Assembly (NCBI GenBank): GCA_000226015.1
Contig: JH153392.1
Coordinates: 7,361-31,851, forward strand
DNA length: 24,491 nucleotides
Direction: 5' to 3'
Origin: Mnemiopsis leidyi
Lineage: Eukaryota > Ctenophora > Tentaculata > Lobata > Bolinopsidae
Shown here: positions 7,401-16,005 of the stretch, piece by piece
Layout: the number at the start of each line of letters is the position of its first letter
How positions within the stretch are numbered: the first letter of the stretch is position 1
Program-made: the position numbers and the translations under genes
Notes under the pieces: generated by a model
What the model saw: the letters and a program-made list of their open reading frames with translations, nothing else
Told to the model about the DNA's origin: nothing
Database searches by the model: none

Positions 7401-9898
7401 TCAATCAGAATCGACGTAAAAATGCACACTTGATGGAACAGTTTTGTACATAGGGCTGCCCAGTTCCGACTTCTGATGCTTGACATAATGTTTTTGTTGT
7501 TTAACTGAAGGTGTAATGAGTCTGAAGACGAAGTAAAGGAGAAGGAGGAGGACCATTAGGACCAGTAAATGTGCCAGGAATAGATTTGTAACATACCTGG
7601 GATTGTTTAGTTATTATGTTTGTTATTCAGCCGCAGGGCAGGGCAGATTCCATAGGTATTCCCGTCTAGCGCTGATATGCGAGTATGGACCGCTAATCGT
7701 GTTATATTCATGAATGAGTTAAATTATCATATACGGCAGTTGGGCCGATAACTTACATCATAGCACCGGGATCCATCAAGTTTACTGCTGGTGTATCCTC
7801 GTGGAATGGTGGGTACATCAGAAATCCAGCCTGAATTAATAAATAATAGGTAATTCCGTGTTTATCATTTAATTAGCTAGCAAATCCTCTTTATCTTAAC
7901 TCCAGCTAGTCACATGAATTTGATTAACTACCTTGTACTTGTAGCAAACAAGTCTAATCCTGACTTTCACGTACAGAGTATTATTCATCTTGTAAATCTT
8001 GTCTAATCTAACCTGGAGGAACCATGTGCCGTGCAACATGACGAAAAGAGAGTACGTGATACTGATGATTGGGTAAGAAGATTTCCATCTGGCAACCACT
8101 GCAATGAACCCGCACATCGCACTTGCAACCACAAGACACAGGTGGATCTGAAGAGTTTTATGTACAATCTTCTGACAGTCAATCTGGTTTTATTCGAAAG
8201 GAAAATAGTAAAATGCAATTACAGAAAGTTTATGCTTGTTCTGATTTTTAATGCAATCTGAAGAAGAAGCTTTATCCCACCTGTACGTCCACCATCTCTC
8301 TGCCGTGAAGATGGAAGTAGAAAAGAAAAGCCTCCCCAGTGAAACAGACAAAATAACAGAAAGCATCCAGACCGTGTAACTTTGAGCTCTTTTCCGATAA
8401 GATGTCCACAAAACTCGCAATGATAAAGGCAATGTACCTGGAATATTAAATAAAAATATATATTAAAAATATAATTAAAAAAAATTATAAAAATATATTA
8501 AATAAAAATAAGTCTAAATTTTACCTTATTAAATAAGGTAAAATTTGACTTATTGGACCACTCTTTAATTTTTCATGCACAAGTTATAACAACCAAGATT
8601 GCATAAAACTCACTCGGCTTTCCTAGCTAATGCCTGTCATTCCAAATGTAAAATATGTTTGGTAGAATATCTTGGTATAACAACGTTTAAGTTAAGAAAA
8701 TTCTAAATCTTACATGGTGCTGTGTTGCAGATCGTTCATGTTAATGAAGTTTCCTGCCTGGTCGTGTATGTGCCATCTTGCTGAATGTCCCATTTCTATC
8801 AGTACGCCTGTAAAGTGTAAATATTTGGATTCATTCTGCTAAACTGTACATTTCTCTGTCTGTTTTATACCTGTCATCGGCAATTTGTAGATCCTAACAG
8901 TTTCCTTATTTCATTAGGATACATTATTTCTTCTTTTTCTATTTAACTTTTCACAGTGTTTCACAGTTGACCTAAGTTTAACTCACCAATAATACAAACG
9001 AAAATCTTTATGATGGGCTCCACTGGCTTTTTTGTTAATCGCACATCAATAGGATACCTGGCGTTAAGTATGATCTATCATTCCACTAAAATATTTAACA
9101 ACACATGCCATGCTGCAAATTGGGATTTGAAAGTCAATTAGTGTTTGTGACGCAGCTGACGATGTCATGGTACTGCAATCCCGTAGAATTTGCTCAAGTT
9201 TACGAAACATGAAATAAAATGCAAGAAAGCTTGCCTGGATTTGTTATCATATTCATAATGCATAAGAGATAAAACGCTCTGATACTGATAACTCAATCAA
9301 TATCATGAATAGACCGATGGTCGTAAAAGTTACAATTTTTTTTGGGCTAGGCAAGGATCTAGAAACCTTTCAGGACGAATAGACTCAATGATGAGAATAT
9401 TCCGAGAAAAATGCTGAAAATGTTTTTCAGGAGGTCTACGCTATACTTATTACCAGAATCTATGGAGAAATGGCGCCCCCGTGACAACAATCCTCAATAC
9501 ATTTACCAAACTCCAAAAACCTGAAAGTTTACTCGTCATAAAACCAGATTTTTATGGAGTTTATTTGGCCACCGATAAGTGGTAATTGGTTATTGGTTTT
9601 CTTGCAGGATTTACCCTCAATTTCGTGAAAAATCACCGGAGATATTAACTTCTAACAATCTATTCGATAAACGTAAAGGATGAGATATATTTACAGACAC
9701 AGTTGTCGTGGCAACTGTTAGTAGTTGCCGTGGTAAAAATAAGTTTACCAGGTAGACAACAAGGACTGAGCTATTTTCGAGTAAGAGTAAGTAAGTAACT
9801 ATTACAGGTTTATGTTAACTAGTTACTCAAAGTTAGTTACATTTACCTGTGAGATAGAAAACTGCTCCTGGTAACGCATGTCCTAAGAAAGCCCCCAT
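7401..9898 (-). CDS. TMEM45: TMEM45 (DUF716) family multi-pass membrane protein
   Basis: Eight exons in transcript order: 9898-9847, 9520-9454, 9057-8987, 8807-8714, 8437-8281, 8147-8013, 7830-7757, 7596-7401 (TGA). They total 846 bp and 281 aa, against 275 in human TMEM45A/B; phases fit at all seven junctions. Family hallmarks: MGAFLGHALPG at the start (family GHALPG); GFWSL (18-22); NDLQHSTM (88-95); GEAFLFYFHLHGR (129-141); LHGTWFLQ (185-192), the family's GTWF-Q signature; and YPPF (198-201). These lie among about seven hydrophobic segments, followed by a hydrophilic Ser/Lys-rich tail. The family is poorly understood biochemically and is placed in the secretory pathway and plasma membrane. 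It is convergent with PRA1 1.4 kb away. An acceptor-like TTTTAG lies 4 nt before the ATG. Which paralogue it matches cannot be said. Confidence 0.94.
8507..8554. repeat. near-perfect 23-bp palindrome in intron 5 of the TMEM45-like gene
   Basis: Arms 8507-8530 and 8532-8554 (aataagtc-aaattttacc) are inverted copies differing by one inserted base, with almost no loop. It sits in a very A/T-rich stretch (8440-8555), could extrude as a cruciform, and lies about 70 bp upstream of exon 5 in transcript direction. Confidence 0.8.
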
Positions 9899-9915
9899 TT
9901 TCCTAAAATAAACAG
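9899..9915 (-). promoter_or_regulatory. 3' splice acceptor directly before the TMEM45-like start codon
   Basis: In gene orientation a T-rich stretch ending TTATTTTAG is followed by GAAA and then the ATG at 9898. As in PRA1, the coding sequence begins 4 nt after an acceptor, implying a 5'UTR intron or trans-spliced leader. Confidence 0.55.
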
Positions 9916-10659
9916 CAATTAAAAATAATATATGTGTAAACTGCGCCACTTCCTTGTAGTAATAGTGATACTGATAACTCAACAGTTTGTAACGAAAAGT
10001 TATGATTCAAAGAAAATAAGTAAGAACTGAAAACAGCTCAGAGTTCAGTCTCTGATGCTGATGCTCTGCGGTACAGTATGATACTATGATCTGGTTACCA
10101 CCACCGGGTCACTTCGTGCAACTATTAGTCAAACGAGTAATCCCAGACTGTGTTACTATTAGACTATATGATAGCACCGAGGATTGGATTAAATCGATGT
10201 CAGCTGTTCGATGCAATGATCAGGGTCTCGCAACATTCGTAAAGCTGGAATCTCAGCCTCATCAGGGTAGAATTAGTGGCTCCCACAGCATCTGCAAGTA
10301 ATCAAACTCTCATATTAATTTCCACTTTCCAAGTTTAGCGAGTTACTGGCCGAGTGGAAAGTAAATATACAACCGTTTGGCTTCGGTCTTGCCTTTCAAG
10401 AGTTCAAGAAGAATAAACAACTAATATACATTTTTATGATGGTAAAATAATTCGATATCTAACAATGAAAACTCGTTAAGTTTTACGATGAAATTCGAGG
10501 TAGTCTCTTTGTTTGGTACTTGAATTTCGAGCTAAAATCTGAAATAATAAAGCGAAAGAATTGGTCTCTTATATAAGTTTAAATTTATTCGTTCTTTTAT
10601 AGTTTTTTTACGTAGATTATGGTATTGGTACTCAAACGTATTGCTAAGTTGCTAACCTA
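9916..10659. other. spacer with a weak 71-codon ORF
   Basis: The only ORF of note is 10086-10301 on the plus strand (ATG start). It has mixed amino acid composition and a donor-like AA|GTAATC near its end (10297). Its frame does not join the exon candidate near 10.7 kb. It is not recognised and probably not a gene. Confidence 0.3.
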
Positions 10660-10690
10660 ATTTCCATTTTAGCAAAGTGATATAATGATA

Positions 10691-10808
10691 AAAGTGTTCC
10701 TGGATTATACAAACAAGATTTACTAAATGAATTGAAAGTGGACGACTCAATAACGCTAACAGAGTACAAAGAACAGCAGAAGAAATATCAGTGGTTCCAG
10801 TCGCAGTG
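10691..10808 (+). other. possible orphan or decayed exon
   Basis: The frame reads LYKQDLLNELKVDD, then TEYKEQQKKYQWFQSQ, a composition that looks coded rather than random, and ends at a GTGAGT donor (10809). A strong acceptor (CCATTTTAG) lies at about 10672, but a TGA just after it is in this frame and no ATG precedes the frame. It is therefore a broken exon, or the acceptor used is different. With the alternative donor CA|GTGTGA its phase joins the exon-like hairpin at 11886. Confidence 0.3.
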
Positions 10809-11104
10809 TGAGTTGACTAAGACTTTCTCTGATTGTTTAATGTTTAAACGCAAACTTGAACTTCTTTAGATTTAGCTGACTCAAATCTGTGTTGGGATAG
10901 GTGTACTGTAGGCTCAGTTACAGTTTAAACTTCAACATACAAAGTATTTAGGGTAAAGGTCTATGTGTAAGAATGAGATTCTAACAAGTACAACGCTGAT
11001 GTCTCTTTATGACCGCTGTTTATAACGTTATGATAATCAGATAATGTGTATACAGCTTGATAAACTCTTGCACACTGACACAAGATATTTGGGTTAAAAA
11101 CCTT

Positions 11105-11178
11105 CCTTAAATGCTGGTTCGAACCAAGAATCTCGTGTGAATCGCGAGTCAGATATGGTTACCGCAATACACTAACGT
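11105..11178 (-). pseudogene. tRNA-like remnant (pol III A and B box pattern)
   Basis: On the minus strand TAGTGTATTGCGG resembles an A box and GGTTCGAACC is a perfect B box core about 50 nt later, with CTGACTCGCGATTCA in the anticodon-arm position. The T stem pairs only partly and no full acceptor stem is seen, so this is a decayed tRNA copy or SINE head. Confidence 0.4.
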
Positions 11179-11330
11179 TCTTCAATAGCCAAGGTTCTAG
11201 CCTAGATTCTACTCTAGGTTCTTCTCTATAGAGTAGAGGTTCTACAATAGCCAAAGTTCTTCAATAGCCAGGTTCTTCAATAGCCAGGTTCCACTAAAAT
11301 GTCCATGATATTATAAGCCAAGGTTCTACT
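11178..11330. repeat. degenerate tandem repeat 'ttcaatagccaggttc'
   Basis: Copies of (t)tcaatagcca-ggttct occur at about 11181, 11245, 11260, 11278 and, degenerate, 11312. Between them TCTACTCTA and TAGAGTAGA form a small hairpin (11208-11236). Confidence 0.7.
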
Positions 11331-11502
11331 TCTTGAAGCACCCTGTTCAGTGTTCAAGTAATTTTTGGCTGTGTGCAGCATAAATGTATCAAAATTCAAA
11401 ACAAGAAAAAACGACGATTGTTAAATGAACAACCGTTCCAAATTGCTTTTAACCTATGTAAGAATAGAACAGTAAACATGTTTATTTGTGCACGCCTTAC
11501 TT

Positions 11503-11572
11503 TGAGGAGGGAAGACTTACCGCATACTATGTAGTACTATGAGGAGGGAAGACTTACCGCATACTATGTAGT
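11503..11572. repeat. 37-bp tandem duplication
   Basis: The 33-bp word beginning tgaggagggaagacttaccg is present identically at 11503-11535 and 11540-11572, separated by 4 bp. The absence of differences indicates a recent duplication. Confidence 0.9.
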
Positions 11573-11625
11573 CCCTCGTAAAATATGCAAAGTCAACCTT
11601 TCTACTTTTCAGTTTTGCCATTCCT

Positions 11626-11735
11626 CTTGAGCTTGGTGCTTTGTAATACTTGAGCTTGGTGCTTTGTATTACTTGAGCTTGGTGCTTTGTAATACTTGAG
11701 CTTGGTGCTTTGTAATACTTGAGCTTGGTGCTTTT
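11626..11735. repeat. 23-bp tandem repeat, about 4.8 copies
   Basis: Unit cttgagcttggtgctttgta plus ata starts at 11626, 11649, 11672, 11695 and 11718 with at most one substitution per copy (tatta for taata in the second). A further diverged gttgatgctttt follows the array. Confidence 0.93.
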
Positions 11736-11885
11736 GAAGTTGATGCTTTTTTAGACCCACGCATTTACACGACACTCAAATATGCTGCAATACCAACGTT
11801 TCCCTTGACAGATTGTACCAAACTGTGACTATTTTCTAAGAGGTGAACTAAACCCTCTAATGCTGTAAAATTTATTTCTCATAGG

Positions 11886-11966
11886 AACTACAACAATCGG
11901 CGCGATCTGCCAGTCATAACTGCAGTTTTGCCTGGCGGATCGGAAAACCGATTGTCCTTATTTCCA
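11886..11966 (+). other. exon-like inverted repeat bounded by good splice sites
   Basis: A strong acceptor (TTATTTCTCATAG) ends at 11885 and a consensus donor (CCAA|GTAAGT) starts at 11967. Two frames are open throughout; one reads DLPVITAVLPGGSENRLSLFP. The same segment is an imperfect inverted repeat: ACAATCGG (11893-11900) pairs with CCGATTGT (11948-11955), and CGATCTGCCAG (11903-11913) with CTGGCGGATCG (11932-11942), one mismatch. It could be a real 81-bp exon, an exonised hairpin, or a transposon remnant. Confidence 0.4.
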
Positions 11967-11989
11967 AGTAAGTCCCATCTAAGAAATTA

Positions 11990-13130
11990 AATGTCATAAC
12001 AACTATCCGAGTTTGAACTCCTAAAATGAAAAGTAAAAACCGAATTCAAAAACAACTACCTGACTACCCCAGTCCGGATGAATCTTTGAACTCTATCGTA
12101 AAATACTAAAATATGTGAGTTTTACCACTAGCAAGCGAATGGGAGTGTAATATCGTCTATCAAGTGCCGAAGCTCGAGTGATGGTAATTTTCGATATCAC
12201 ACGACCTATAAGTTTGCTAATTGTATTAGCAATCGACTTTAGTCACAAAAATAGCTTAGCAGCGCGATTTTGATATAGACAGATTTACAACGGGAGTTTT
12301 AACCACAAAAGATTGCAAATACTTATAGTGCTTAGTGCTTGGTATTAGATAGTTTTGGGCATGTGACAGTATTTTAAAACATATTACTCGTCAAAAATTC
12401 TGCTAGCACAACCACATCTTATAACAATTATAAATTTGGTCGATTATGATGAATCTCATAGCTACAACTCTATTTCCAATTTACCTTCTTTTGAGTGGTC
12501 CTGTCATGAATTCCTTGAAAAATTCCAAAGAATTGATTCCTTGTTTTTTGTCTCAAGATGGAAGTACATACAGTAACCGGGTCAAAGCTTTCTCTGGACC
12601 CGGCTAAATGGATTAGAAACCTAGAGTTTGACCAGTAATTGGTGAAGAAAGAGTACCGAAGTTAACTTAAATGATTAATGTTTCAAGCCTTTCTTGAACT
12701 TATAGACAAAATCTTAAAACAAAACCTTATTTTCATGCTGCCCAGTGCCCATTATCAAAAATGACATGTGTACTCATATTCCTAAGCGAATAAATATCGA
12801 CAAGTTTAGATTTTTAAATCTAAAGAAACAAATTGAGAAACCTTCAAGTTAAAACTTCTACATTACAAGTTATTTCAGATGCTATAAGAACTATAAGAAT
12901 ATCAATATTTCATGTGGCAAAATGACGTTCGCAGCAATTGTTAGTTCGTTTGATTTCGTGGTGTGCCAATGACTTTGAAGGTTTCTCAACTTGTTTCTTT
13001 ATATATGAATGGAAAATGAAGATAAATGAGATAAGTATAATGCAGTTTTATAATTATATCAAGATTGTTTTGAAGGTCAGGAGTAGCTGCCGCTGAAGTC
13101 ATGTTGACATGTTCAAAACGAAGGTAAAAT
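11990..13130. other. gene-poor spacer
   Basis: No supported gene. Two short inverted repeats occur: CCGGGTC (12577-12583) with GACCCGG (12597-12603), and TTTAGATTT (12805-12813) with AAATCTAAA (12816-12824). A 26-codon ATG frame at 12558 overlaps the first and is too short to call. Confidence 0.45.
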
Positions 13131-13140
13131 AACCTAAGTA

Positions 13141-13385
13141 TAAAGAGGAGGTGAAGGAAAAGAGAAGAGAAAATTAAGAGAAAAGAGAAGAAAGGAATAA
13201 AAAAGAGAGAGGCAAAGGAGGGAGAGATAAGAGGAGAGTAGAGGAGAGGACAGGAGAGAGGAGAGATTAGAAAGGACAAAAGCCGTGAGGGGATGTATCA
13301 TGTAAAGGAGGGGAAATGTGGCAATGGAGAGAAACGAGCCAGAAGAAAGGGAAAAGAGATTGAAGGTGGAGGAGAGAAAAGGTGT
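13141..13385. repeat. polypurine (GA-rich) tract of about 245 bp
   Basis: The plus strand is almost all A and G, purest over 13141-13282, with words such as gaggagag and gagaagag. The opposite strand gives Ser/Leu/Phe-rich ORFs that are composition artefacts. Such homopurine tracts can form triplex (H-DNA) structures. Confidence 0.85.
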
Positions 13386-13528
13386 TTGAAACAATCTAAA
13401 GTAACATTATGAAAACTATTAGAGCTTTCGAGGAGATCGAACTATCCTAGTTTGATATTCGGCCATAGGCAGCGAGCTTCTTTCTATAGTTAATGTTTGT
13501 CTATTAGGGTGGTGGCTTTATCTCCCAT

Positions 13529-13801
13529 ATGGTCAACCGGTTCTTCGCTGTTGATTTGAGCAAATTTAGGCAGCTCATTACAAGATCATACGTCTCCCAA
13601 GCGGTTTTGAAACGGCTCTTCGGCGCTGGGAACTTTTACAAAAATACCACAATTAGAAAAATAATAAACCAATTGGCGTGCAGCACTAACTCAAATTTTT
13701 ATAAAAATTGCATTTGCAGACTGATCAGACTGCTAATTTTTGGTTCTTCGATAAGAACGCAAAAGAATCAAGCTCGTGCCGCTCACTTACTCACTACTTA
13801 A
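13529..13801 (+). CDS. 90-aa basic ORF, unrecognised
   Basis: This ATG-started ORF is rich in Lys, Arg and Asn, with FYKN occurring twice (NFYKNTTIRK and NFYKNCICR). There is no signal peptide, known domain or flanking splice support. It may be chance. Confidence 0.18.
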   Translation: MVNRFFAVDLSKFRQLITRSYVSQAVLKRLFGAGNFYKNTTIRKIINQLACSTNSNFYKNCICRLIRLLIFGSSIRTQKNQARAAHLLTT

Positions 13802-15600
13802 TTCAACACTACAGTAGCTGCAGGGAGTTAAAGAATAATCGGTAATGGTAAACTTAAAGATCAGGATTATAAAGATAATCCAAAAATTGATGCAGCATTG
13901 CAGCCAACAAACTACAAATATTCTCGTGATGTGCTGAGATTTGTCTCAGCAGCTGTAAAACAAGAAAGTGTAAAGCTGTACGTATACGATAAGAAACATG
14001 CCTCAATGTTCATGTGATACTGGATAGTTGGTTAGCTTCCGTACAAGAGTACAAACTTGACATCTGCGGACTGAATTGTTCGGAGACTTAGCAGAATTAA
14101 GAGCACGTTAGTTTTGCATTATCAATGAACTATTAATGAAAAATTCGTTTAGTTTTATACTTATAGTTATACTTTTATAACATGATATTTCTGAGCTGAT
14201 GCAGGCTAGCATCTATTTCTAATTCACGTTGAGTCAGATTCAGTAAACGCGATAGAAAGTGCGAAGATGACGATGAATTATACGTTCATTATAATGACAG
14301 TGTTAAATTTAGTGGCTAATGCCATGGCAACTCGTGAAACAATATAGTCGTTTCGAAATTTTGCACATATGACTATGAGCCTAACAATAAAGCTTTTCGT
14401 TACAATGATATTACTCACATTCTAGCAATGTTTATTGTAGAATTGTGGTATCCGTATAGAAGTAGCTAAGTAGAGAAGGTTGGGACTTGTAGCTGTAGCG
14501 TATTCTGTGTTGGTTTAATACTTCTTACAAGCCGACTCAGATATCTGCGCAAGACTTAGAAACCGTTAGTCTAAGTTGGAACTTAAACCCGTGATTGGCT
14601 TTAAACAGACCCGCCGAAATTGCCTAATTACTCATATATGAATCTACATATCTACAGCGAGATTGGAATTCGTATCTAATTCAGAAATACTTTTACCCGG
14701 AAGCAGGTCTGTAGTCTAGCACCAGATTCCAGAACCATGGCGCCAATAAACAATTACGTCCCGCAAGTGCGATCAAAGGTTCAGCTGAAAAGTTGCGTTC
14801 TCCAAACTTTAAGCATCTTCCTCCACCCCTGGTCTATATTGGTCTGTAATAAAGCTGTCCACCGAGAATGGTTAAACATGTCGCATGTATCTTTAGATCT
14901 TTGGGCTTATAGAAATCTACAAAACCCTTCTATATTGAAACCCGCCTATAAAAACCCGCCTTTAAAAACCCGCATATAGAAACGAGCTTATTAAAACCCG
15001 CCTATATATTAGAACCCGCTTAAATTTCCGTCATGAGTCCATCGTCTGAGTTCCTTCGAAATCGGAATTATGTCTGATAAGGCCTAGAAAATGTTTCCTC
15101 ACTAATTTATTCGGCCTGCAGGTCATTTCTGACCTGGGTCATGTAAATGCAATCGGCAATGCCTATTACAGCTAGGCCCGGTTATCAATTTACCCTGTTC
15201 CATGTCCCGTCTAAAGATCATGGTCCTGGAACGCGCCGACCGCTCGCTGATTTCATTATTCTAAGTTTCAGATCTCCACCGTACTGCCTTATTGCCGGTC
15301 ATGAGGTATCCAATAAAGATATGCTCAGAGAGTCAGAGAATAGGAGTCTAATTCCCGTCCCATTCGAAAGAATTTCATATAACCCCCGATTAAATTTAAT
15401 ATGTCTTTTTTATCATTAGTCTAGTGAAAATTAGATTTGCTCGCGGTTTCACAAGATCCACAAGCGATAAATTTGATGACATCACCACTCTTTGCATGAT
15501 CTGCACTGGGGCCCCTAATTTTATGATGGACCAGATTTTATGCCAAAAAGTACTTGAATTTACTGGTTTTTAGACAGGTTTGAAAAATCAAACAAGATTT
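13802..15600. other. spacer with weak ORFs
   Basis: ATG-started ORFs at 14737-14979 (80 codons) and 15147-15419 (90 codons, slightly more GC-rich) have no recognisable motif and no good splice sites. A 7-bp hairpin GCTGAGA/TCTCAGC lies at 13933-13950. The tandem array at about 14921-15020 is listed separately. Confidence 0.4.
14921..15020. repeat. degenerate 14-17-bp tandem repeat 'aaaacccgcctata'
   Basis: About six diverged units of aaaacccgcc followed by a short A/T stretch occur between 14921 and 15020, with variants such as aaacgagctta. Confidence 0.75.
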
Positions 15601-15620
15601 ACGAATTTTGAAATTAAGTA

Positions 15621-15626
15621 TTTATT
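15621..15626 (-). promoter_or_regulatory. possible poly(A) signal AATAAA for the seven-helix gene
   Basis: This is the first minus-strand AATAAA found downstream of the stop at 16006, about 380 nt away. Confidence 0.35.
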
Positions 15627-16005
15627 GAAACAGAATCATCCTTTTTACTCAAAAAATTGTCTATTCTCTATCTGCCAACAACTGAAAAGAAAATTACAAA
15701 TTTAGTTTCACGAGCAATTAAATGAAGTAACACCATCTACAAAAATACCAAATAATAATATCAATGTTAAACATTTATCATAAATAGCTAATCACTAGGC
15801 CTAAAATCTGAAGTCCGGTAACTTAATTTTGGTCAAATATTGTGACTGCATTACAAAGTTTATCAGTTCATTTCTCTCCTTTCTTCTTTTCATTTCACTC
15901 TGTTTTACTATCCGTCGCATAAATCCACAGTCACTTATCTTCAAAACGCTTTCTTCTTCTCAACGACGAAGACTATGGTGCGCTAAAATCTGGAATCCCA
16001 TGAAC

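Noticed and set aside
12986..13394. Ser/Leu/Phe-rich minus-strand ORFs
   Set aside because: They are the complement of the polypurine tract; the composition explains the lack of stops.
14737..15419. ORFs of 80 and 90 codons
   Set aside because: No motif, no signal peptide, no splice support; listed only as spacer content.
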